Of a DNA stretch of 64,000 nucleotides, positions 1 through 12,166 are shown in pieces (position 1 is the stretch's first letter; each line of letters begins with the position of its first letter). The DNA comes from Zychaea mexicana (lineage: Eukaryota; Mucoromycota; Mucoromycetes; Mucorales; Lichtheimiaceae). The stretch covers positions 62,001 through 126,000 of the forward strand of contig NW_026516730.1 in the NCBI RefSeq assembly GCF_025766255.1. The letters are read 5' to 3'. Below the pieces are notes generated by a model, which saw nothing but the letters and a program-made list of their open reading frames with translations, was not told the origin of the DNA and did no database searches. The position numbers and the translations under genes are program-made.

Positions 1-3000
1 TCTGTTGTTTTTCCGTTCGCCTCCCTTTCCCCATCGGAGAAAAGCATGATCATAATGATCAGCGCATACAAATGCGCTGTGCAGCATCTAGAGTAGAACA
101 TATGGAGCCAGAACGATGATGTAAGTAGCATAACGGGTAATCAGATGTTAAAGGCATCTATTCGTTCTAGTAGAAAAGTAGCACTAACAGGGAATGATGC
201 ACATCAATTTTGGCATTGTTTATTTTGACGGGGGAATGGAGATCAATGTTCTAGATGGTGAAAAGACTGGTGTTCTTTCTCTAATTTTCTTCCCCACACA
301 TGCATGTATGCCCGGTTACATCATATGCTTCTTTTTACGGTAATTGACTCTGTACAGCCTCATCTGCCCTCCCCCTTCACTCTTCCCTACTAAAATGAGT
401 ACTGCTATATGTACGGGCGGGAAACCAAAAAGGCCTATCTCCTTATTACACATTCCTTTTGAGGCATCCAGTCCCCTTCAGTCGTAATACTTACAAAGCA
501 CAGCAACAAAGTCTCTAATTGGTAATTGGACCAAGCAAACCTTTTTTTGAAAGGTAGTTCATTATTGTTTCTGTCGTTGGCCTTACCACAACAAACAATC
601 ACATGTGTACTGCCCACTACTGAATATGCTACTATCCTGCGTTTGGTGATCCACACAAATGAATACTATCAAATATGCAAATATCATCTCCTTTTTTATC
701 TGTCAGATTTTTCTCCCATGTTGAAGATATGTTTATGATGTAATAGCAATTACTTTCTTTCAAATGAGATAACCTCGAGAAGTTAGAACGAAGAAAGCAG
801 CACTGACTTACAAAAAAATTTAACAGCTAGCTTCTTTTCGCTATAATGAAACCCAAATATCTGGAAAAAGCAATCGAAGGAGGGGTGTGCACGTGGCACA
901 ATATACCGTACTTACATACACACATACACTACGTAATTGTCGTCGTCATCACCTCTTTTCAAAGTATAAACATAATAAACTTTGTTGCCATTCCTATTGA
1001 AGGTCAAAGAACTCGTGAATTGAATTTCATTTTGGTGATTTCCATGCTTACCACATAGAAACCGTAGAATCCGAGCGCCTTTTTATCCTTCTAATAGAAG
1101 TACCCTGTTTTCATTTCTTCAATTAAATGGGTGTGTATGTGCTAGTATTCTCTACAGAAGGTAGTACAATCTGCTGTCCTACCCTTGCCGTCTCCTTAAA
1201 AATAGTTTCTTTTATGAATAGCCACATAATTGCTGAAGACAAGCATCAGGTTGATGAATTTTTATCCAGAGTAACAACATGCTCTGTGTAGTACTTCTGG
1301 GGATGTCTGAACCCTCTGCCAAAAATGTCTCATCATATGCGGATGTAAAAAGCGGCGGCTAAATATTCTGGAGGAAGATGTACGAGAGTTTTAGTTCACT
1401 TTCTTAATTTTTGTACTACGCTGTGTACGACTGTAGAAGTAAAGAGCTACACTCCTGGATTGATTGGTCGTAATCAGACACATCAAAGCAGAGTCGCCGC
1501 TTGTTTTGATAACATTAAATGAACAGACATACCATGGCTTGGTAAGCAGTTTTCTTCAGTCAGATCAGGTTATCTAATAAACAAATGTACAAGACAATGG
1601 AGGGACTATCAATCCTTGGTCGTATCCACGTTGCACAAAGATCTTTGACGCCTAAAGATTACTACACTTCTGCACGACAGCTGATATACTCTGACTAAGG
1701 ATACTTGCAGAGCACGCGAGACAAGAAGTTTGAAGTTAAATATGCAGCTCTCCCTTGAGCTCCTACTCACCGCCATTATGTATAATCGATGTTTGTACCA
1801 TACCGCATACTATCACAACGATATGTAGTAACAGCGACATACAATGTCTTTTATAATGCTTTGATTTTTTGCTATAGCAACCATGCTCATTGCCACGCGA
1901 AAAAAAAAAGGGAAAACCGCCCTGTCTCCCTAATTGTGAGGGCTCACCGACATGGTTTGTTGCTGTCCAAGAATACTATCAGAGAAACTTAAGGATGATA
2001 GATGTTGTCGTTTGAGTTTTGTCAGCAGTATGATATAAACTCAAAAGAAATTGTGCATAACAGCTCAATAAAAAAGCTACTATAGAAGATATGTGCTTTA
2101 TACAGTTTAAATCGCTCTCTGAAGCGTGTGATGTGATGCTGTCATCGTCACCATTATACAAAGCCTACTATATAGGAAAGGAGCTCCCATTAAGCAAGAC
2201 TGGTTGGAAGACATTTCCCTCCATCACTACAGTACCACTGAAGAAAAAATCCACATGAAGATAATCAATTTATCTCCTTTGTGCTCAATTATCCTCTGAG
2301 TGCAAGATGCCATTATGTGAATGATGCTCAATATATGAAATGCACTAAGCTATAGATAAAATAAGATTCAATAAAGGAAGTTCGCCTAAAAGATCAAGCA
2401 AACCACGCGAAAACAAAAAGTTTATTGACTATTGCATGTCACTTTTAAACTTAATACTATATGGCTAACGGAACAACGCTATATACATATGTAGCAAATG
2501 CTTCTGAGTACGACAACTTGATTTCAATCATTTAACTCTCCCTTCTTGATATTCTCTCTTCGTACCCCCAACGAACTCACCATAGAAATCTGCCAGCTAC
2601 AGAAACATAATGCTCTTTCATTGTTATTATTAGTAGCTTTCGAGTTTATATTGTACAGGAGTTGATATCATCATTGCTACGCGAGAAATCAACGTTTAGG
2701 TTCTCCCTTGGAATTTGATTATCTGATAGTATTCGGGCTTTTTGGATATACGTTGGTTATCACTATAATTGATGTGCTATTAGTGTCGACGGACTGATGG
2801 TCATCAGTGGTTAAAAGTCGATTTATACATGTTGACGATTGCTACAGCCGCTTCATTTTTCTAAGCTTCTTTGCATCGAATGCTCCCTATAGCCGGTTTC
2901 GTTATCTTTTTAACCTCCGGACACACTTTCTTCTATGTCCCACGATGGATTCTCACAACATACAGTACATTACTGCCATTTCCATATGCATAGGACACAC

Positions 3001-3125
3001 ACAAACACATACACACAAACACACACACACATACGCATAAACGCATGTGTACTACGTGTGTGTGGGAGAGCTTTCTTTATTATGTAAGCTTAAGCTTAGT
3101 AAATATAATGAATTTAGCATTAAGC
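1..3125. other. Gene-poor AT-rich region
   Basis: Both strands hold only short open frames of under 80 codons, with no recognisable domain and no chain of splice-compatible exons. A short CA-rich microsatellite lies at about 2995-3036. The right end contains the 3' flank of the minus-strand MIF gene. I see no RNA gene here. Confidence 0.6.
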
Positions 3126-3854
3126 TTATAAGCCCATCAAGTTGGCAAAGGTGTTGCCCTTGTAACCAGTATCGCTAGCCTTGGCATCACTGAAGAAAAA
3201 GTAACCGCGGTCAAGAGTAACACCGAGTTCCTTTTCAAGCTCGGCACCAATCTTCTTGGACAAGTTGGCATTACGGTCGTTGTCTTGTAAGCAGTGTTAT
3301 ATTAGTAAGCCAAAAGAGATATGAGTTTTCTTTACAACTGCCTCCACCCCTTCCTTCTAATCATCCCTGCTCTTATACAACACATCCCTCCCCCATTCTA
3401 TCAATCAATTATACAGGGCGCAGAAAAAGGAGAGAGATGATAAAAATCCCTCATTCTCTTATTCTCTTTATGAATCTTTGTGCGCATGATCAATATTTGC
3501 CACTCTATGGAAAATGTCTTACCGATATTGCCAATCGAAGTAACCTTAGCAAGGAATGAGGCACCACTGCTACCGTTGTAGTAGATACGGTCTGCCTTTG
3601 TAAAGATAACCATACAGTACTGCGGGTAGATATAAATTATGCAATTCGTTAGAGTGTTAAAAAGCGAGAAAGAAAGTTTCTTGGTAAACGCATACGCGTC
3701 AAACTAGAGGAATCCTTGTGGGATTAAAAGAATTCAAATTAAAACTTACGGCTTCGGGTTTGCCAATGCACTCGGAAAAGACGGCCGAAAGGTTCTTCAA
3801 GAAAGCATCCAAATCAGCAGGAGTTTTGTCAGCAGTGATCTCGAGAGAAGGCAT
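3126..3854 (-). CDS. MIF-family tautomerase (macrophage migration inhibitory factor-like)
   Basis: Three exons (3854-3750, 3619-3523, 3283-3126) splice in frame at GTAAG donors and AG acceptors to give 119 residues, close to the usual 115 of the MIF family. The protein starts MPSLEI, so the family's catalytic proline follows the initiator Met and would be exposed after Met removal. A Lys near residue 33 sits where the MIF active-site Lys lies. Further family-like stretches are IYYNGSSGASFLAKVTSIG and the C-terminal YFFFSDAKASDTGYKGNTFA. Family members form trimers with keto-enol tautomerase activity. The cellular role in fungi is unclear, and no signal peptide is seen. The gene lies upstream of DOA10's 3' end on the same strand with its own start. 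An alternative reading is another tautomerase-superfamily member, but length and motif order favour MIF. Confidence 0.85.
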
Positions 3855-4272
3855 TTCGAAAGCTACGAGAGAAAGAAGCTTCGGTAAAAAGTAAGACTAC
3901 GTGCCTATTTAAAAATTGCTGCTGGTACCTTGTGTTACGTAAATGTGATATGGATGATTAATACAAACATTTAGGATATGGCGAGCACGCTTTGCTCAAG
4001 TGATAAGCTGCGACATGCAAAATCGTTTTGGTTTCTCTCAATGCATAATCATTAGTGTATATATTTCAAAGAGGTGATGATAATTGAATTTGTAAATGGG
4101 TGGTAATGGCAGTGCGAGTGTGGAGATAAGATGGGAGAGAGAGATACTTTGGCAAAAAACGGGTAGTAAGAGATTCTATGTTAAGGAGGTGTGCATTTGT
4201 TGTTGTTATCGTCTCTGATAGATTACTAAAAAAATGGGGTAGAGAAAAGGTCGGGAGAGAGGAGGAGAGTAT
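3855..4272. promoter_or_regulatory. Intergenic region: MIF promoter and DOA10 3' end
   Basis: This 418-bp stretch separates the MIF start from the DOA10 stop, both on the minus strand. It must hold the MIF promoter and the DOA10 polyadenylation region. Purine-rich GAGA runs occur near 4130-4145 and 4250-4268. No specific site could be defined. Confidence 0.4.
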
Positions 4273-7200
4273 TTATCGTTCATCTAGATTATGAAGTCGT
4301 TTGCCAATGAGGTATGTATCATCCCGTACAGCCTTGAGCCAGATGCGGAAAAGCTTTGTGCTAAGCACGAGCGTACCAACCAGAATAGCGAGACAGAATA
4401 CCACCGGATAGGCGCATCGGAAAAGTGCTAATTGAAGTGCACCGTCGTAGATATTGAAAAGTCTTACTGCAGCCACTGAAAGCAATCCTGGAACAACAAT
4501 AGCAGCGATAGAAGTGGCGACAAGCGGTGCGATGCTGGACCGGGTAATCTTCCAGGCATCGACCTCCCAGACATTACCGCCAACGATACCATCAATATAT
4601 CGCTGCACAGGGTTATCGGGAAGTATGTACACAACGCCGTAGAAGATCCCCATAAAGACAACACCAAACGACCAGTCCTAATAGAGAGAGAGAGCGTGGG
4701 GATAAGCACCGCTGAAGAATCTTCCCATAGTAGAGCACAATTAGACAAGTAAACCCTACCTCCGATACATGAATCACTAATGCATCGTTTGAACTTGAGT
4801 ATCGTATGGGCATAAAGATGTATACATCAGCCAAAATACCCAGCAAAAGCGGAACAGTGAAACCAAATGTTGCTGCAAGATAAGTTCCTTTCAAGAACTG
4901 CCAAGATATTAGGATTTTTACAAGAAAGTAAGTAAACATCATGCACTGGAAGCAAGATCTATATCTCTCGGAAATCTTCCTTTTACCTTCTTCATATTCT
5001 GCTTGATGTAACCGACAGTTGCCGAAATATCCACATCACCATGAGATCGAGCAAGCACATCATACTTTTGACCGATCCAGTTGATGAATGTGCTCAATAG
5101 CATCATAATGTATGCGCCGACGATGAATGCATACATATCATGCACTTGGGTTCCTGCCAAGTACTTTTCAAATACATGACGGCCCAATAGCAAAGGAGCG
5201 ACAGTAAGGGAACAAGTCAAGACCGAGCCGGATACCCATAATAGGAACACGAAAGAGGCGACACGAAGCCGGAAATTTGGAGGGATATAGATAATCGTTG
5301 TGTTGTTCTCCAAATCGCCCGATTCAACTGCTGCAGGGTGTCCGAGTCTTCGTTCATTTTCGTTGATAGGCTCAAGGTTGATCGGGTCAACAGGCACGAT
5401 CATGCGTCGATTGTCAGGTACAGGGACGCTGTCGTGCTTCGGTACACGGGCCAACGTGCCATCCCGTTTGAAAATGACAGATGCGTTGCCGTTGTTGTTA
5501 TTGATTGCAACGTCAGCATATACCACATCAGTGTTGATGGGTGCTTTCCGACGCAAAAGCCAAGCTGTGAATGTTTTGCGTACGTGCGAGCCCTCTTCTT
5601 CGGGATACCGGCCATTGAACATGAATGAAGTCAGGCGAAGATGGCGTGATGCCGCTCGCCACCAGTCCGACATGACCTTTTTGCAGAAGTCTCGCGGCTT
5701 GATATGGGATACCAGAGGTGGAACCAAGAACTGAACGGCTATAAGATCCAAAGCCAATGTCGACAAAGGAGCACTATTAAAATAACACCGATAATTAGTT
5801 CCACTTCGTCTTTGATCCTTCTACTGTTATATGACTTACTCGAATGACCAGCGTAGCGGATAAACACCAGTATACTGACTGACGGCAAGCGTGACAGCAC
5901 CGATACCAACGACAATTAGAATGCAGTACATCAATGCACTAGAGCCAATCTTGCGAATAAGCGTCAGCACAGGGCGTTCAATCATTTCTTGAACTGGATG
6001 GAACTGCGGGTCGTTCGGATCACGGATAAACCACATCACACCTGGACGAACTGTCTCACGTACAAGAGTGATGAATACAGCAAAATGGAACATGAAGCCG
6101 GTGCCAATGAACCAGTGCAAAAACGTAACCGAGTATGGATTTGCACGGAAAAATTCCCACCGACCAGCAATGGTTGCGTCTTCAAACAATGGGAATGTTG
6201 CAATATCAATCAGAACACCACATACAGTAGGGAATACGACAAGTTCCAGGACGATAAAGAAAAACACCTTGAGGAATACACCTTGTTGACGGATGATGTC
6301 ATTGACGCTGTTGCCAGCCGCATTATGGGATGATACGCGTCGTGCCCGAGCAAGGTACCAGGAGCCAACAACGACGAGCACAGTGTAGCCCATCAAAATG
6401 CAAATACTGCGATCCAAGCCAGACTGTCCCAAAGCAAACCGATGCCAGCGTTCGAGGATCATTGATGCCGCTATCTCGACCTTTTCTTGGAGCACTACCA
6501 AATGTCCACTCCACGCGAAAATATCAATTGGAAGAACAGTGTGGATTGCACTACTAGTGCCGGTGGCGGTGGTAATGGCAGCAGCAGCAGTTGTTGTAGT
6601 AGCAGTCGGGGATGCGGAAATGGAATCAGCCATCACGGTTGCCGTAGATGTATACAAACTCGAGTGCTGAGCGAAGAAATCCGTAATATATCCGTCAACA
6701 ATTTTGAGCGCCACCTGAACATTTTCCGGTAGCAATTTGGCTGTCCACGCAATCTTTGACCGAGTGTAGGGCATGCCATAATCAAGTGTGAAATCGACAA
6801 TATGGTCAGTGATGAAGCGAAGGATCGAAATGGGTGTTTTCAGAAAGCTGATTGGTCGGATCTACATCCAAGTTGTATGATAGATGCACATACAGTTAAT
6901 AATCATGCAGGCTAACTTATAATAAAAGGCAAGCTAACCAACTTCCAACTTTGAACCCCTATTAAAACCTCCTTTAATCACACCAAATAAACTATTTCCT
7001 TACCAAAATGACAAGTCGTCCAATGACATATGGTATCCATACGGCAACACCGAGACATAGACTGATCATCAGTGACATCAAAACTGAGTTCTGCAAGAGC
7101 ATCCACATACTGCCACGCATTCCGATTGCTTCAAGCACACCGTCAATGTCTTCGCCAAGGTCGAAAGGCTCCTCGTCGTCAACTGCATTATCTCGATTGT

Positions 7201-9144
7201 CGTTTCCATTATCCCACTGTTCACGTGCTGGACGAGGAGGGGGTGGTGCAGGTGCGAAATTGCGGATATTGGGGAGTTGCTGCTGTTGCTGTTCCCTAGC
7301 GCCAATGTCGTTGTCAAGGTGATGGTGGAGGAGGTGCTGCTCCTCATCCCCATCCTCTTCTTCGATCTCGTCGTCGTCTTCTTCGTCATGGTGACCCAAC
7401 AAAGGCTCATCAGCTGCTGGGAAATGATTCCCTGGTATATCGGCATCTGGTGAATCGGCAAATTCTGGTGCTCTCCATCGCAGTTTCGAGGAAGCATCCT
7501 CCCGTCTATTGTGTTCGTCTCTCCAACTAGCAAGCAACGATTGACGACTACTTGATGCAAGATCTTCTTCTTCCTCGGCGCTTTCGTTGATTTCTTCAAA
7601 GAATGCTCCCCCTCGATCATCCCGCGTCTTGCCCTTATTCCTGCTGGTAGTTGCAGTGGCGCTACTACTAACAATGGTGTTATTGCTACTACTGCTGGCG
7701 GTAGCCTCATTTTGCTGTTCAAGGATTGGTTCAGGAGATGAAAAAACATTCTCGTCGGTAGGTTGCGAGTCATCAAGGTAGTCATCGTCATTGTCGTCGT
7801 GATCATGGTTATTGCTTGACGAATATGTGTTGTCACTGCTACTGCTGCTCCGGGATGAGGTTGGCGGCAATTCCACAGCGCCATTAATCTCTTCAGTAGT
7901 ACGATATCGTTGGTTCTCACCCATCATCCGTCTCCTCCGCTCGAGTTGTCGTGTAATATCGGCGAGATGTGCAGTTAGATCTTCTTGTTGCTGAGCTGTT
8001 GCGTCATCCTCGGGTTGAATTGTCTGGGCAACGTTGAACAGAAGATCTACGGCCGCCTGTTGCTGTGCAAACCGGTCATCGTTGTCGTTATTATGATCGT
8101 GAGCAAATTCTTCGTTGTCGTCGAGCATCTCGATACCCGTTTCGGCAGGAGTGTTCTGGATCACCCATTCCCGAAATAAGTATGCAGCAACAAAGACAAT
8201 GATTACAAATGCAGTGATGATTTGACCTTCAAAGCATTCACTCAGAAATCCTCTGTTTAAATGATAGAAGAACACGATAAATTTAAAATAAATCACCTGA
8301 TCATCGTTTCTTCCAACTGATATATTCCAGCCCCAGTTCCATGTTACGAAAGCTTACTTTATACTATAGCCGAACAGAATTGAGGAAGATGTGGGAGAAG
8401 ACACGGTTGCGTTGTTGAGGGAGGATGATAAACTCGAAGACGATGATAATGACTCCTCGGCAAGTAAGGTTGCATTCTTGGCCAGCCTTTTTGCAAACCC
8501 AATGCTTTCTCCACTCCAAAAGTAAAACCGCCAAGTACATAAGGTTAAGAATGGCAAGATGACAAGCCAAACGACAACGACCAGCGCAGCACGGAAACAG
8601 GCCCACAGTAGTGCACCACACCGTCGTGCACACTGACGTACGAGGACACCTATCGGTATCCGATCAGGCATATCATCTCGATAAATCGGTGTAAATGTGA
8701 AAGGATACTCGCATAATTCGCAATACCTGAAAAATAGAGAATGTCAGTCAAAACAAACAAATGAATCATGCAAAGAATATAACTTACTTTTTCTTGCTAT
8801 GCGATAACCACTCGAGAAGGCTTTATGTTTGTAGTACGATTGTAAAAAGAAAGGTTTTAGGTGTTAATGTTTTACTCAGATAAAGCTAATAGCTGAAACG
8901 ACGATGAAAAGTCTATTTTCTCAAAAACTCTTACCAATCCTGATGCACAAATCGAATGCTACCAGAGCATTTACATGGATGGAATAAAGGGTGATCGTGT
9001 GTCGATTCACATCTGCAAACCCTGCAGATCTCTGTAAAAATTATAAGAATTCTTTTATAAGTCAAACCGCTTGCAATAAATGGTTCAAGTCACTAGGAGA
9101 TTATGGGCTTCTAACACTTGCCGTGGTCGTCCTCCATCATTCAT
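4273..9144 (-). CDS. SSM4: DOA10/SSM4/MARCH6-type RING-CH E3 ubiquitin ligase
   Basis: This is a large many-exon gene for an ER and inner-nuclear-membrane ubiquitin ligase that targets degradation signals on misfolded and short-lived proteins. The N-terminal RING-CH finger is split over exons near 9013-8939, 8820-8794 and 8727 downwards. It reads ICRVCRCE, then [31 protein letters not shown] and YCELCEYPF, with all expected Cys/His ligands. Hydrophobic segments follow throughout (for example 8640-8540, 8250-8170, 7090-7000, 6400-5850, 5270-4950, 4650-4350), matching a polytopic ligase. A cytosolic loop at about 8100-7130 is very acidic and rich in Ser, Asn, Gln and His. The C-terminus ends [12 protein letters not shown], like MARCH6. 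The start is tentative: a 9-codon first exon 9144-9118 (MNDGGRPRQ) splices in phase to the finger exon. Length is roughly 1,350 residues, near the family norm. Confidence 0.88.
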
Positions 9145-10876
9145 CAGTGTATTAAAAGTAGAAAAGAGACGCAGGTGTTCGATTAAAAAAAAAGTTCAAC
9201 TGCAGAAACAATCTTGCTTTGATTCATACTCCGCTTTGCGTTCGCCTTGCTTTTTCTACTGATGTGACATCATGTTCCAACGCCAAAAAACCTTGTCCCG
9301 AAAGCTGGATCACAAGTTTTATATCATTCCCTTGATAGGAGTTTTCTGTTAGAGTTTTCAAGATGTTTGTGGCTCAAGGAAATCATTGATACGGAGAAGT
9401 TTAACAAAATATTCCTGCTTTACATCCAGCTGAGAAACCTGTGAGAGTAATAGTCGATGGCTTATGTTGTGTCAGAAAACACAACCACAGGCAACGCCCA
9501 GTTGCGATGCATTTTTGCTGTGTAAATGTTCTCGTACATAAGCGTGCAAATGTTATGGCTCTTCTTTAATTGAAAGTCCACTTGTTTGGAGATAAGTCAA
9601 CTCATGGTAAGTAGTGATAATTTACGTAGATAGTAATATCGAGCTTTTAGCAGTACTAAATTCGACGTACCACAATTGGTGAGCTATTATGTCCTCTGAA
9701 ATTTCATAGCTCATGGTGAATCCTGTACTTGTGTTTAGCTGATGGTTGATCAGCTCGCTAGCAGTCGTCAGTAATACAACAGAACTGGCCACTTTAGCTT
9801 ATTGACATTACTCACTCTTGGCAGAAGCTCGCATTTGTCTGATCGGCTTAAAAAGGACTCACACAAAATCGATATACACTACTATTCTATCCAATTTGTT
9901 GCTGTAGATACATAACTATTCAATAAATGCTTGATATTTTCTTTAATGTTATATGATAAGTTTTTCTCCTTTGATCTTACATTTCATCTTCAAGGAAAAA
10001 GATCTACGCCTTGCTATTTGCGATTGAAAAGAAAATACCACATCTGCTACTACATCAATTTGATCGAGCACAGCTTTTCGCATACCTTTGCATGAGTGGA
10101 AACGATTCTTTTATCCCTTCACTGTCACTGGCTACCAAGTTCTTGCCAAGGCATATCTTTTACTTTCCTCTACATCAATTAGGACCAAAGTCTTATGTAT
10201 GAGGTGACAGTGTAGCACAGGAGGGCCATCATTGAAAAAGGTCGCACCTCTAGCAATTTTCAATAAAAGTGCGCAGTGGTCCCCACAACCTGTTTTCGTT
10301 TCGTCATTTTAACCACATTACTTCAATTGTGTTAGCAGAGGAAGCACTCCAATGCAGGTATTATGCTTGGAAATTTTGGGCAAATTGAAGGCATGATTTT
10401 GATTCGTGGCTTTATTCAAGCTAAGGAAAAAGATTTACTCTTTGACGAAGTGATATTCAAAAGAAGTTATCAAAGCGAAGCAGCACGTGGTAAAGGTGGC
10501 AGGTTAAGTGTTCACCAAGTCATTAGAGATGTAGCTACAGCTTTAGGAAAGCCTAAGGCCCAAAGTACTCAACTACGTTTTTTATTCACTGCTGTTCTTG
10601 CATGTTGGCTGTTCATATATGCTAGAAATCTTTAATTCTCGTAGAGAATGTTTAAGAATTTCCTGAGGGAATTTGAAGTTCATCGACCTTCTCGGCCAGT
10701 CAGTGAGTACAAGCTTTCAACCGAGAGGCATTGACAATCTATGGGGGAGAGGTACCCAAAAAGAAGAATTTGATGTTGCTGGCTTTAGCAACTGCCATTT
10801 TCAATAGTTCCTGAGACCACTAATACATTTACCACTCCCACGAAGGCAACAGAGCCCTCTACCCTTTGCCTTCGTA
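9145..10876. other. Intergenic region with unassigned short frames
   Basis: This is the 5' flank of DOA10, followed by AT-rich sequence without a recognisable gene. One frame at 10363-10635 is listed separately. The right end abuts the LINE, whose 5' untranslated part presumably begins within the last few hundred bases. The exact boundary was not seen. Confidence 0.4.
10363..10635 (+). other. Unrecognised 90-codon open frame
   Basis: The frame is open for 90 codons from ATG (104 if read back to the upstream TAG). It has a non-repetitive, globular-looking composition, with a basic stretch AARGKGGRLSVHQVIRDV followed by a hydrophobic end FLFTAVLACWLFIY. I recognise no family. It lies about 240 bp upstream of the LINE ORF1, so it may be a relic of another element or an old gene exon. 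No flanking splice-linked exon was found. Confidence 0.25.
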
Positions 10877-12094
10877 TTGACGATGACGGATACTCATCGT
10901 CCACCCAGATCTACAGGACGTAGGTCTTGGGCCAACGTCGTTCGCAACAAGAGCGACACTATTTTCACCGCCAATGGATTTGAGGAAACACGCCGTTCGC
11001 ACCAAGCAGAGACCATCTTAGCCCGCGCCCTCAATGTTGATGCTGTCATTTTCGACTTTGGCACTGCCCTTCCGTCCAAATCAGAAGCGTATCGCTTGAT
11101 CGCCACATTAGGCCCAGTGCATGGCGGATCGGTTATTTCTCGCACCCAACATCCAAAGGCACCTCTTCTCATCGAAGCTCGCTACATTGACCACGAAGAT
11201 ACACTAAAAGCAATAAACGACGGTGTAACATATCTGGACCACCCACAGCCTTATCGTGCAACAAAGGCCGTCTCCGTAGACGCTGAGTTGGTAAAGGTAA
11301 ATTTCAAACACTTGCCATTTATATCTCCAGAGGCCCTGTCGGCCGGACTCCAGAACACCATGGAAAACTACGGCAAAGTCTGCCAAATTCGCCTCTACCG
11401 CGAGTCCGGGACTGGAATATTCGAAGGTGAAGCAACCGTAATTATTGATATCACTCCTCCTGACAACGCAATGCGCGACGATGGCAACCCGTACTACATG
11501 CCGCTGCGGCGTTTCATTGAATTTGACAATTGGGGTCAAAAATTCCCGGCTTCCTGGAAAAACTGCCCCCCAATCTGCCGGTATTGCTCAAAAGAGGGAC
11601 ACCGGGGCAGAGACTGTCCTAAGTTGGACCCTGTCGAATGTTACTACTGCCGCCAAACGGGACATATCCAACGCAACTGCAATGCCAAAAAAGCTGCTGA
11701 TCAACGCACCAGAATCGACAGAATGGATGAGCACGAGCTACTGGCGTCCTTCGAACAACAACCCGAGCAACACCCTGGAGCACAGTCCTCAGCATCGCAG
11801 CAACCATCTCAACGCTCTGTATCACCATCACAACAGCAACCTGAGTCCCCAACACTAGTAGCAGGAACGACCACAACAGCTTGTGAACCAGCCGACGTCG
11901 ACTCAAACTCGCACGCCGCAGATATTGACGATCAGACAGAACACCAACGACCAGCAGTTTCGGTTTCCTTCAGTGACGACAGTGACATGACGGAAGCCGA
12001 TAAGTTCGAAAAACCCGCCCGACACTCAAGAGTCGATCTGCCGAGATCCCAAGAAGCAACGAACCGACAACAAACCTCAGTACACCGACCATAG
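10877..12094 (+). CDS. LINE ORF1: gag-like RNA-binding protein with two CCHC zinc knuckles
   Basis: The 405-residue open frame is intact. The N-terminal two thirds resemble the RNA-binding part of LINE ORF1 proteins without an obvious catalytic motif. Two classical zinc knuckles of the C-x2-C-x4-H-x4-C type follow at about residues 234-270: CRYCSKEGHRGRDC and CYYCRQTGHIQRNC. The C-terminal 130 residues are low-complexity and rich in Gln, Ser and Pro. In LINEs this protein coats the element RNA and helps form the ribonucleoprotein. The start ATG at 10877 is followed two codons later by another ATG, so initiation could be at either. ORF1 is intact while ORF2 is broken, so the copy could not move alone. 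Confidence 0.82.
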   Translation: MTMTDTHRPPRSTGRRSWANVVRNKSDTIFTANGFEETRRSHQAETILARALNVDAVIFDFGTALPSKSEAYRLIATLGPVHGGSVISRTQHPKAPLLIEARYIDHEDTLKAINDGVTYLDHPQPYRATKAVSVDAELVKVNFKHLPFISPEALSAGLQNTMENYGKVCQIRLYRESGTGIFEGEATVIIDITPPDNAMRDDGNPYYMPLRRFIEFDNWGQKFPASWKNCPPICRYCSKEGHRGRDCPKLDPVECYYCRQTGHIQRNCNAKKAADQRTRIDRMDEHELLASFEQQPEQHPGAQSSASQQPSQRSVSPSQQQPESPTLVAGTTTTACEPADVDSNSHAADIDDQTEHQRPAVSVSFSDDSDMTEADKFEKPARHSRVDLPRSQEATNRQQTSVHRP

Positions 12095-12166
12095 CAGCAA
12101 TGATACGCATCCCCTAGCCACAGTCAAGGACAACCTACGTGGCTCGACGTTAGCCACCATATCTGA

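Noticed and set aside
7078..7920. 280-codon minus-strand frame overlapping the DOA10 acidic loop
   Set aside because: It is a shifted-frame reading of the GAC/CAT-rich repeat sequence. The other frame is continuous with recognisable DOA10 sequence on both sides.
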